Origin: Chitinophagaceae bacterium
GTDB taxonomy: Bacteria > Bacteroidota > Bacteroidia > Chitinophagales > Chitinophagaceae
DNA: 16,128 nucleotides
Assembly (NCBI GenBank): GCA_003489485.1
Contig: DNMB01000182.1
Coordinates: 1-16,128, forward strand
Direction of reading: 5' to 3'
Position numbers and translations under genes: made by a program. Positions within the stretch are counted from its first letter, which is position 1; every line of letters begins with the position of its first letter. The notes beneath the pieces were generated by a model that saw only the letters and a list, made by a program, of their open reading frames with translations, was not told the origin of the DNA and did not search any database. Below are positions 7,191-13,784 of the stretch, piece after piece.

Positions 7191-8141
7191 TCAGATATCC
7201 TTGACCACATCGGCCACCAGTTGGGGCCTTCCCAAGGTATAGTAGTGCAGCACCGGCACGCCCGACTTTTTGAGTTCGCGCGATTGCGTGAGCAACCACT
7301 CTTTTCCTACCACTTCTACATCGGCATCGGTCTTGCATTTTTGAACGGCATTGGCCAGATCGGAAGGAAGATCGATATGAAAGGTCTTGGGCAGTACGGT
7401 CAGTTGTTTCTTAGAGTAGATAGGCTTTAATCCGGGTATGATCGGTACGGTAATGCCGATCTCGCGGCAGGCCTTTACAAAATCGTGGTACTTGGCGTTG
7501 TCAAAAAACATCTGCGTTACTATGTAGTCGGCACCAGCCTCTACTTTTTGTTTCAGGTGACGCAGGTCGGTATCCATATTGGGCGCCTCAAAATGTTTTT
7601 CGGGATAGCCGGCCACCCCAATGCAGAACTTTGTCTTTTGGGTGTCTTTGAGTTCTTCTTCGAGGTATATCCCATTATTGAGCGCGGATACCTGCTGTAA
7701 CAGATCGACCGCATAGCGGTGACCACCGGGTTCTGGTTCAAAGGCCGATTCATTCTTTGCTGCATCGCCCCGTAACACCAATACGTTATCGATGCCCAGG
7801 TAATGCAGGTTAATGAGCGCGTCTTCGGTATCGTTGATGCTGAATCCTCCGCAGATCAGATGCGGTACGGTGTCGACATTGTACTTGTTCATGATGGCGG
7901 CACAGATGCTCTCGGTACCGGGTCTTTTGCGCACCACGACTTTTTCAAAATTTCCATCCGCTTTCTTTTTGAACACATGCTCGGAGCGGTGGTAGGTCAC
8001 ATTGATGAAGGCAGGCTTAAAAGCCATCAAGGGGTCGAGGTGCTTGTATAAGGCGCCAATGCCCTTGCCTTTTAAGGGGGGTAACACCTCAAATGAGATG
8101 AGCGTGTCTTTGGCCTGGTTGATGTGTTCGATTACTTTCAT
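7191..8141 (-). CDS. metF: 5,10-methylenetetrahydrofolate reductase
   Basis: MetF reduces 5,10-methylene-THF to 5-methyl-THF with FAD, feeding methyl groups to methionine synthesis in the cytoplasm. The 316-residue protein is close to the usual bacterial length (about 300). The N-terminus contains SFEVLPP with the conserved Glu18, followed by FINVTYH, HLICGG and the NVLVLRGD segment typical of the flavin-binding barrel, then TQMFFDN and IPGLKPI. All are characteristic of the family. The ATG at 8141 follows a well-formed promoter. The gene is divergent from lptB across a 115-base region with a threefold repeat and is convergent with the TlpA-like gene. Confidence 0.95.
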   Translation of the reverse strand: MKVIEHINQAKDTLISFEVLPPLKGKGIGALYKHLDPLMAFKPAFINVTYHRSEHVFKKKADGNFEKVVVRKRPGTESICAAIMNKYNVDTVPHLICGGFSINDTEDALINLHYLGIDNVLVLRGDAAKNESAFEPEPGGHRYAVDLLQQVSALNNGIYLEEELKDTQKTKFCIGVAGYPEKHFEAPNMDTDLRHLKQKVEAGADYIVTQMFFDNAKYHDFVKACREIGITVPIIPGLKPIYSKKQLTVLPKTFHIDLPSDLANAVQKCKTDADVEVVGKEWLLTQSRELKKSGVPVLHYYTLGRPQLVADVVKDI

Positions 8142-8155
8142 AGGTACAGGGCATG

Positions 8156-8186
8156 CAAACTTAGCGTACCCTTGGGTTATAACAAA
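8156..8186 (-). promoter_or_regulatory. metF promoter, TTTG-N19-TAAGTTTG
   Basis: On the minus strand TTTG (8183-8186) is followed after 19 bases by TAAGTTTG (8156-8163), matching both halves of the Bacteroidota housekeeping promoter. The metF ATG lies 14 bases downstream. This is the best two-part promoter in the window. One copy of the TACCCTT repeat sits in its spacer. Confidence 0.65.
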
Positions 8187-8227
8187 GAAACGATACCCTT
8201 TTGTTAAAAGGCCATACCCTTTGGTAC
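8167..8227. repeat. Three TACCCTT-type direct repeats between metF and lptB
   Basis: Three related 13-base units lie in tandem on the plus strand: TACCCTTGGGTTA at 8167-8179, TACCCTTTTGTTA at 8194-8206 and TACCCTTTGGTAC at 8215-8227. The first two agree at 11 of 13 bases, and the third agrees with each at 10. Starts are 27 and 21 bases apart. The first falls in the metF promoter spacer and the third overlaps the lptB -33 region, so they could be operator sites. No regulator is known for them. Confidence 0.45.
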
Positions 8228-8252
8228 GAGCGGCCTCTATGGCTTACATTTG
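8220..8252 (+). promoter_or_regulatory. lptB promoter, TTTG-N21-TACATTTG, four bases before the ATG
   Basis: TTTG at 8220-8223 and TACATTTG at 8245-8252 are 21 bases apart. TCGT then separates the -7 element from the ATG at 8257. A TSS at the normal distance would coincide with the start codon. The element overlaps an upstream in-frame ATG at 8239, which argues that translation begins at 8257. Confidence 0.6.
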
Positions 8253-8256
8253 TCGT

Positions 8257-9036
8257 ATGCAGTTAGCCATTCGTACCCGGTCTTTGGTCAAGCGATACGG
8301 CAACCGAACGGTTGTAAACCAGGTCTCTTTCGAGGTTCAACAAGGTGAGATCGTTGGCCTGTTGGGACCCAACGGTGCCGGTAAGACCACTTCTTTTTAC
8401 CAGGTGGTCGGGCTTATCAAGCCCGATGAGGGCCAGGTTTTTTTAAATGACCAGGATATTACCGCCCTGCCAATGTACAAGCGGGCCCAAATGGGTATCG
8501 GTTACCTGCCGCAAGAAGCATCGGTGTTCAGAAAGTTAAGTGTAGAAGACAACATTGCGGCGGTACTTGAAATGACCAAACTGACCAAGCAGCAGCAAAA
8601 AGATAAACTAGAGACCCTGCTGAGCGAGTTTCGCTTGCAACATGTGCGCAAGAGCAATGGCGATGTACTGAGTGGCGGTGAAAGAAGAAGAACAGAGATT
8701 GCCCGGGCTCTATCGGTCGATCCCAAATTTATTTTACTGGATGAACCTTTTGCCGGTATTGACCCGATCGCCGTAGAGGATATTCAGGCCATCGTGGCTC
8801 GCTTAAAATATAAGAACATAGGCATCTTGATCACCGATCATAACGTGACCGAAACCTTATCTATTTGTGACAGGGCTTATTTATTGATCGAAGGAAAGAT
8901 TTTTAAGCATGGTACCGCAGAAGAGCTGGCCCAAGACGAGCAGGTGCGCAAACTGTATCTGGGCCGCAATTTTGAATTGCGTCGAAAAGACTGGTTACAC
9001 GAAGAGGCCCAGCAGCAATCGGGTCTTTCTATTTGA
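8257..9036 (+). CDS. lptB: Lipopolysaccharide export ABC transporter ATP-binding protein
   Basis: LptB is the cytoplasmic ATPase that, with LptF/LptG, extracts LPS from the inner membrane and pushes it through the Lpt bridge. The 259-residue protein has Walker A GPNGAGKT at 37-44, Q-loop Gln86, signature LSGGE at 138-142, Walker B FILLDEP at 158-164 and the switch His195. [12 protein letters not shown] and FAGIDPIAV are typical of LptB rather than other ABC ATPases. It is slightly longer than the usual 240 or so because of a polar C-terminal tail. The open frame extends upstream to 8002, but that part lies opposite metF. The ATG at 8257 fits the family N-terminus and the promoter. It is the first gene of a tightly spaced run with add (6-base gap), the GH3 gene and fabG. 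Confidence 0.93.
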   Translation: MQLAIRTRSLVKRYGNRTVVNQVSFEVQQGEIVGLLGPNGAGKTTSFYQVVGLIKPDEGQVFLNDQDITALPMYKRAQMGIGYLPQEASVFRKLSVEDNIAAVLEMTKLTKQQQKDKLETLLSEFRLQHVRKSNGDVLSGGERRRTEIARALSVDPKFILLDEPFAGIDPIAVEDIQAIVARLKYKNIGILITDHNVTETLSICDRAYLLIEGKIFKHGTAEELAQDEQVRKLYLGRNFELRRKDWLHEEAQQQSGLSI

Positions 9037-9042
9037 TCTTTC

Positions 9043-10029
9043 ATGAACTACTCACTTCTTCCTAAAATTGAATTGCATCTGCATTTGGATTGCAGCTTGA
9101 GCTATGCGGTGGTAAGCCAGCTCGATCCGCATGTGACCGAACAGCAATATCGTGAGGAGTTCGTGGCCCCTTCGGTCTGTGTGGACCTGCGCGATTACCT
9201 GACGCGTGCCGTAAAAGGATTCTCATTGATGCAAACGCCAGCGCAATTGCGACTGGTAACGCTCGATCTGTTGGCACAGTTAGAGGCCGACCATGTGATC
9301 TATGCCGAGATTCGCTTTGCTCCTTTGTTGCACACGCGGCAGGGGCTAACGCCTGTACAGGTAGTTGAATCGGTTCAGGCCGCATTGCAAGAAGGGTCCT
9401 CTTTATACAAGGTAATTCCCAGGTTGATCCTTTGTACCCTTCGACATTTTACAGCAGAGCAAAGTCTTGAAACGGCCTTACTGACCAAACAATTTGTCGG
9501 ACAGGGTTGGGTCGTGGGCTTTGATATGGCCGGAGACGAAGCGGGATATTCCGTTGCCCCGCATAAAAAAGCTTTTGCATTGGTCAAAGAAAACGGGATC
9601 CCCTTTACCGTGCACGCCGGTGAGGCGGCCGGCCCGGCCAGCATGTGGGAAGTGATCCGCGAACTGGCGCCGCGTCGTATTGGTCACGGAGTAAGAAGTA
9701 TAGAGGATCCTGCACTGGTGGACTATCTTGTAAAGCATCAGATTCATCTAGAAGTATGCCCTACCAGCAATCTGCAGACAAATATCTTTTCTTCTATGCA
9801 GCAACATTCGCTGGCAACGTTATATCAGCAAGGGGTATCGATCAGCCTTTCTACCGATGCCCGCATGATCACACCAGTTACCCTGAGCAGCGAATACCAG
9901 CAAGTGACGGCTGCATTTGGTTGGGGCAAGCCGGAATTTCTGGCCTGTAATCTGCAAGCCCTGCAAAATGCCTTTATTGACGAAGAACTACGTTCTTCTT
10001 TAAAGCAACGATTGCTGGCGGCCTATTGA
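9043..10029 (+). CDS. add: Adenosine deaminase
   Basis: The 328-residue protein belongs to the metal-dependent adenosine deaminase family, which converts adenosine to inosine in purine salvage. Metal ligands are visible: His12 and His14 in ELHLHLD, His191 in HAGE and Asp272 in STDAR. Glu194 is the likely proton donor, and His215 in GHGVRS and the PTSN motif (240-243) fit the family. Two positions differ from classical enzymes: Cys17 replaces the Gly after HLHLD, and Ala273 replaces the second Asp of the TDD motif. I recall a similar TD[NA]R form in other bacterial adenosine deaminases, so function is probably kept, although a different aminopurine substrate is possible. It starts 6 bases after lptB and ends 30 bases before the GH3 gene. 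Confidence 0.85.
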   Translation: MNYSLLPKIELHLHLDCSLSYAVVSQLDPHVTEQQYREEFVAPSVCVDLRDYLTRAVKGFSLMQTPAQLRLVTLDLLAQLEADHVIYAEIRFAPLLHTRQGLTPVQVVESVQAALQEGSSLYKVIPRLILCTLRHFTAEQSLETALLTKQFVGQGWVVGFDMAGDEAGYSVAPHKKAFALVKENGIPFTVHAGEAAGPASMWEVIRELAPRRIGHGVRSIEDPALVDYLVKHQIHLEVCPTSNLQTNIFSSMQQHSLATLYQQGVSISLSTDARMITPVTLSSEYQQVTAAFGWGKPEFLACNLQALQNAFIDEELRSSLKQRLLAAY

Positions 10030-10059
10030 TGGCTATTTTTTTTTAATTTGGCAGTATTC

Positions 10060-11586
10060 ATGAAGCTACTTTCTCCCGCCATATCCTCGTTGGCCCGATT
10101 ACGCTCTTGGCGAATCGATGCCTGGAGAAATAATCCCATCGATGCACAGCGCGAAGTATTACAAGACCTGGTCACATCGGCTCAGTATACCGAGTTGGGC
10201 AGACGTTATGATTTTGCCCGATTGTTCTCGATCAAGTCATTTAAGGAAGCGGTTCCCATTCATGAATACGACGATATAAAGCCCTACATAGAGCGGATCA
10301 TGCAAGGCGAACAGGGGTTACTTTGGAATACGCCCATCAATTGGTTTGCCAAAAGTAGTGGTACCACCAGCGATAAAAGCAAGTTTATTCCTGTTAGCGA
10401 AGAGAGTTTGCAAGATGGTCATTACCGCGCCTCAAAAGACGTACTCTCGCTGTATTACTTGCAACAGCCCAATTCGGAACTGCTGACCGGCAAGGGGCTT
10501 ATTATCGGAGGCAGCCATAACATCAATCCGCTGAATCAAGAGGCGCAATACGGCGATCTCAGTGCGGTGCTGTTGCAGAACTCTCCTTTTTGGGGTCATT
10601 GGCTGCGCACCCCGCATCTGGATATTGCCCTGATGGACGAGTGGGAATCGAAGATCGAAAAACTAGCCGAAAGCACAATCAAAGAAAACGTGACCTCCAT
10701 ATCGGGAGTACCTACTTGGACGCTCGTTTTGTTCAAGCGTATTTTGGAGCTGACGGGTTGTAAGACCATTGCCGAAGTATGGCCTTCGCTCGAGTTGTAC
10801 ATGCACGGAGGAGTATCGTTTACACCTTACCGCGAGCAGTTCGGCAAATGGATCGGACGCGACATACAATATCTCGATATGTACAATGCCAGTGAGGGAT
10901 TCTTTGCTGCACAAGATGATCCTTCACAACCGGGAATGTTACTATTCACCGACCATGGAGTGTTCATGGAGTTCATGCCGATAGAGGAGTATGGTTCTTC
11001 GCAGCCTCGCACCATTGGGTTGAGTGATGTGGAGCTGGGGCGTCATTATGCGCCTGTCATTAGCACCAATGCCGGTTTGTGGCGTTACTTGTTAGGGGAT
11101 ACCATAGAGTTTACCACGCTGCGGCCCTTTCGGGTAAAAGTATCGGGTCGCTTAAAGCATTTTATCAACGCATTTGGAGAAGAGGTCATCGTTGACAATA
11201 CCGACAGGGCACTGGCCGAAGCGTGTCGACAGACCGGTGCCATCGTAAACGATTATACGGCTGCCCCGATCTATTTTAATGAAAAGGCGCAAGGGGCTCA
11301 CCAATGGCTGATCGAATTTGAGCAGTCTCCGTCGGACCTGCAACAGTTTACCATTATGCTCGACAAGGCGCTACAGCAACTGAACAGCGATTACGAGGCC
11401 AAGCGCTATCGTGATATTGCGCTGGGGCTTCCTCAAGTGAGTCAGTTGCGCCCGGGCACATTTGCCGATTGGCTGCGAAAAAAAGGTAAGCTCGGTGGCC
11501 AACACAAAGTGCCTCGCCTGAGCAATGACCGTACCCTTATCGAAGAGATTTTACAACTGAATACAATTACATTTGCCCAACCCTAA
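10060..11586 (+). CDS. GH3 auxin-responsive promoter family protein (acyl-adenylating enzyme)
   Basis: GH3 proteins belong to the ANL adenylating superfamily. Plant members join carboxylic acids such as jasmonate or auxin to amino acids through an acyl-AMP. This 508-residue protein has the ATP-binding loop SSGTTSDKSKF from residue 99, MHGGVSF around 248, YNASEG at 275-280, the GDTIEF segment near 346 and a late Lys in HKVPRLS (about 483). These match the three GH3 nucleotide motifs. The start is set at the ATG at 10060; a TTG at 10048 in frame would add four residues. The role in bacteria is not established. Its place after lptB and before fabG suggests a fatty-acyl or envelope-related acid as substrate, which is inference. 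A near-match promoter element (TTAATTTG at 10043-10050) precedes it. Confidence 0.88.
   Translation: MKLLSPAISSLARLRSWRIDAWRNNPIDAQREVLQDLVTSAQYTELGRRYDFARLFSIKSFKEAVPIHEYDDIKPYIERIMQGEQGLLWNTPINWFAKSSGTTSDKSKFIPVSEESLQDGHYRASKDVLSLYYLQQPNSELLTGKGLIIGGSHNINPLNQEAQYGDLSAVLLQNSPFWGHWLRTPHLDIALMDEWESKIEKLAESTIKENVTSISGVPTWTLVLFKRILELTGCKTIAEVWPSLELYMHGGVSFTPYREQFGKWIGRDIQYLDMYNASEGFFAAQDDPSQPGMLLFTDHGVFMEFMPIEEYGSSQPRTIGLSDVELGRHYAPVISTNAGLWRYLLGDTIEFTTLRPFRVKVSGRLKHFINAFGEEVIVDNTDRALAEACRQTGAIVNDYTAAPIYFNEKAQGAHQWLIEFEQSPSDLQQFTIMLDKALQQLNSDYEAKRYRDIALGLPQVSQLRPGTFADWLRKKGKLGGQHKVPRLSNDRTLIEEILQLNTITFAQP
11568..11575 (+). promoter_or_regulatory. Candidate internal -7 promoter element for fabG
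   Basis: TACATTTG, a full TAnnTTTG match, lies inside the last codons of the GH3 gene, 20 bases before the fabG ATG. No TTTG is found at -33. It could also be a coincidence of the coding sequence (ACA TTT GCC), but its distance to the start equals that of the aminotransferase element. Confidence 0.3.
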
Positions 11587-11595
11587 AACAGTTTT

Positions 11596-12351
11596 ATGAA
11601 ATTACTCGACAACAAAGTAGCCATCGTAACAGGCGGTACAAGGGGAATAGGAGAAGGTATTGCCCAGCTATTTGCCGCACATGGCGCGCAGGTGGCATTT
11701 ACCTATGTAAGTGATAGTAGTGCCGAGAAAGCCACCACGCTGGCCGCTGCGTTGCAAGCCAAAGGGGTCAAGGCAAAAGCCTACCAAAGCAATGCGGCCG
11801 ACCCGCAAGCTTGTGAAGCACTGGTGACCGATGTGCTCAAGGAGTTCGGCACCATCGATATCTGTGTTAACAATGCCGGCATCTCAAAAGACAATCTTCT
11901 GATGCGAATGACCAACGAGCAATGGGAAGAGGTGATGCGCGTCAATTTGAATAGTGTCTTTTATATGACCAAGCAAGTGATTCGCCCTATGATGAAAGCT
12001 CGTTCCGGTTCCATTATAAATATGAGTTCAGTGATCGGTGAAATGGGTAATGCCGGGCAAAGCAGTTACGCTGCGAGTAAGGCCGGTGTTATCGGTTTTA
12101 CCAAATCGATCGCCAAAGAGTTAGGAAGTCGCAACATTCGGTGCAACGCCATTGCGCCGGGTTTTGTTGAGACCGATATGACCCAATACTTACAGGCAGG
12201 AGAAGCCGCCGAAAAATACAAGGCCGGTATTCCGCTGGGTCGTTTTGCCTCGGCAGCCGATATTGCCAATGTTACGTTGTTTCTGGCCTCCGACCTCTCG
12301 GCCTATGTGACCGGACAAACGATCAGCGCCTGTGGAGGATTGAATATCTAA
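11596..12351 (+). CDS. fabG: 3-oxoacyl-[acyl-carrier-protein] reductase (SDR family)
   Basis: FabG reduces 3-oxoacyl-ACP with NADPH in the fatty acid elongation cycle. The 251-residue protein has the nucleotide-binding TGGTRGIG at 12-19, NNAG at 92-95, Asn117, Ser145 in the MSSVIGEMG stretch, Tyr158 and Lys162 (YAASK), and the APGFVETDM segment at 187-195 that resembles authentic FabG closely. Other short-chain dehydrogenases share this outline, so a different acyl substrate is possible. It begins 9 bases after the GH3 gene and is the last gene of the lptB run. It converges on the glycosylase gene across 15 bases. Confidence 0.85.
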   Translation: MKLLDNKVAIVTGGTRGIGEGIAQLFAAHGAQVAFTYVSDSSAEKATTLAAALQAKGVKAKAYQSNAADPQACEALVTDVLKEFGTIDICVNNAGISKDNLLMRMTNEQWEEVMRVNLNSVFYMTKQVIRPMMKARSGSIINMSSVIGEMGNAGQSSYAASKAGVIGFTKSIAKELGSRNIRCNAIAPGFVETDMTQYLQAGEAAEKYKAGIPLGRFASAADIANVTLFLASDLSAYVTGQTISACGGLNI

Positions 12352-12366
12352 TTGAACGCTGAGTGG

Positions 12367-13014
12367 TCAATGGCTAATGCGGGTTCCCTTCTCTTGCATG
12401 TAGGCATGCCATAAAATAAAAGCCGCTATACTGCGATAGGGTTTCCATTTTGCGGCAACGGTCAACATTCTTTCTTTAGAGACCGTGGGTCGCATCCTTT
12501 TTACTTTTTTGAGACTATTGACCAGCGCCACATCACCTAGCGGAAACTGGTCGGTTCTTCTTAACGCGTGCATCAGGTATACATCAATGGTCCAGGGCCC
12601 GATGCCTTTGAGCGGGATCAGTTGCTCATATACTTCTTGGTCGCTGAGTTGTTCCATGTTGCGCAGACGGATCTGTTTGCTAATGACCGCCTGGGCCAAG
12701 CCCCTGGCATAGACGATCTTTTGTCGGGTAAAATAGCAATCACGCAGTTCGGCATCGGTCAGCGCCATTAATTTCTTAGGGGTAACAAGACCGATTTTTT
12801 TTCGCAGGCGATCAAAGGCAGCGTAGGCTGCGGCCAGTGATACCTGTTGCTCCAGTATCGATAGTACCAAAGTCTGAAATGTATTGGGTCTTACCCAAGG
12901 ACTGGGATAGCCATGTCGTAGGATGATCTTATGCAGGTCAGCATCACGTTTTGCCAACTCGTCGCAGAGACTGGTAAAATTTTTCTCACTATAGCAAAGG
13001 ATGGGGCTGCTCAT
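12367..13014 (-). CDS. DNA-3-methyladenine glycosylase, AlkA-type (HhH-GPD)
   Basis: This 215-residue protein should remove alkylated bases from DNA in base excision repair. It shows the helix-hairpin-helix LKGIGPWTID at 135-144 and, 17 residues on, catalytic Asp161 in FPLGDVAL. ILEQQVSLAAA near 53-63 is also typical of the HhH-GPD fold. The N-terminal domain of E. coli AlkA (282 residues) is absent, and there are no iron-sulfur cysteines at the end, so it belongs to the shorter glycosylase 2 group. The ATG overlaps the stop of the crotonase gene (ATGA at 13011-13014), which implies translational coupling and a shared mRNA starting at paaZ. Confidence 0.88.
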   Translation of the reverse strand: MSSPILCYSEKNFTSLCDELAKRDADLHKIILRHGYPSPWVRPNTFQTLVLSILEQQVSLAAAYAAFDRLRKKIGLVTPKKLMALTDAELRDCYFTRQKIVYARGLAQAVISKQIRLRNMEQLSDQEVYEQLIPLKGIGPWTIDVYLMHALRRTDQFPLGDVALVNSLKKVKRMRPTVSKERMLTVAAKWKPYRSIAAFILWHAYMQEKGTRISH

Positions 13015-13769
13015 TTTTGTTTGAATCGTTCGATCGCCTTTTTGCTTTCTTCGCTCAGCACCAATCTTCCGCTAATGGAGGCGCGGTGTTGTAACAGCTG
13101 GGTCCAATGTTCGGTTCCTTCCCAACAGATCTTTTTGATCTCTCTTAGTGCGGCAGGGCTGCTTTGTAATAACTGTGCGACCAAGCGGTTGATACCTTCG
13201 TCCAAGCCAGTGCTATCGGCAAACAAGGCTGCGAACAATCCTTTTTGATGCGCCCATTCGGCACTGCGCCACTCGGTGGCATCGATGGCGAGTTGCGAGA
13301 AGGCAGAGAGTCCGATCTTTCTCTCTACTGCCGGTCCTACTACGAAAGGACCGATCCCTACGGCCAGTTCACTCAGTTTCACGTCCGCTTGATCGGTGGC
13401 AAGAGCATAGTCTACCGCAGCGGCCAGACCTACACCTCCGCCCACGCATTTACCCTGTATACGACCAATGACCAGTAGGGGACAGTTTCGAATGGCATTG
13501 ATCACTTCTGCAAATCCACTGAAGAAGCGTAGCCCCTCTGCCGCTGTGGTAATGGAAGCGAGCTCATCGAATGAGGCCCCTGCACAAAAGACCTTCTCTC
13601 CGCGGCTACGCAATAAAATAAGTTTTACCTCGGCGTCTTCTCCGGCTGCCGTAATGGCCGCGGCCAGTTGGGTCAGCAGGGTGCGGGGTAGTGAGTTGCT
13701 TTGCGGATGATAGAATTCAATGACTTCAAGGGCTCCTTGCCGTACAGCGTTAACATAAGCGGTTTCCAT
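13011..13769 (-). CDS. Enoyl-CoA hydratase/isomerase (crotonase) family protein
   Basis: Crotonase-fold enzymes act on acyl-CoA thioesters. This 252-residue protein has the first oxyanion loop FCAGASFDEL (61-70) and the second, CVGGGVGLAAA (108-118). Glu134 in KLSELAVGIGP matches the second catalytic Glu of enoyl-CoA hydratase, but the first (Glu144 in the rat enzyme) is replaced by Gly114. That pattern also occurs in methylglutaconyl-CoA hydratase-like and isomerase members, so the exact reaction is open. Its position 15 bases downstream of paaZ suggests a step near phenylacetate or beta-oxidation chemistry, in the role of PaaF or PaaG. That is inference. Confidence 0.82.
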   Translation of the reverse strand: METAYVNAVRQGALEVIEFYHPQSNSLPRTLLTQLAAAITAAGEDAEVKLILLRSRGEKVFCAGASFDELASITTAAEGLRFFSGFAEVINAIRNCPLLVIGRIQGKCVGGGVGLAAAVDYALATDQADVKLSELAVGIGPFVVGPAVERKIGLSAFSQLAIDATEWRSAEWAHQKGLFAALFADSTGLDEGINRLVAQLLQSSPAALREIKKICWEGTEHWTQLLQHRASISGRLVLSEESKKAIERFKQK

Positions 13770-13784
13770 AGCGATGATATGATG

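Noticed and set aside
7150..7200. T-rich run downstream of metF on the minus strand (TTTTTCTTTTTT) with AAGG/CCTT arms before it.
   Set aside because: The run is the reverse of Lys codons at the end of the TlpA-like protein, and a four-pair stem is not convincing.
8002..8256. An N-terminal extension of LptB by 85 residues from an upstream ATG.
   Set aside because: Most of this stretch lies opposite the 5' part of metF, the extension has no family similarity, and the promoter sits at 8220-8252.
9043..10029. Altered adenosine deaminase motifs (Cys17 after HLHLD, Ala273 in STDAR) as a sign of a new activity.
   Set aside because: Metal ligands and the HAGE Glu are intact, and I recall a bacterial adenosine deaminase subgroup with TDN/TDA-Arg in place of TDD. 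The change looks like subgroup variation.
13011..13769. The crotonase missing its first catalytic Glu (Gly114) as an inactive enzyme.
   Set aside because: Several active crotonase subfamilies work with only the second Glu or a different acid, and both oxyanion loops are intact.
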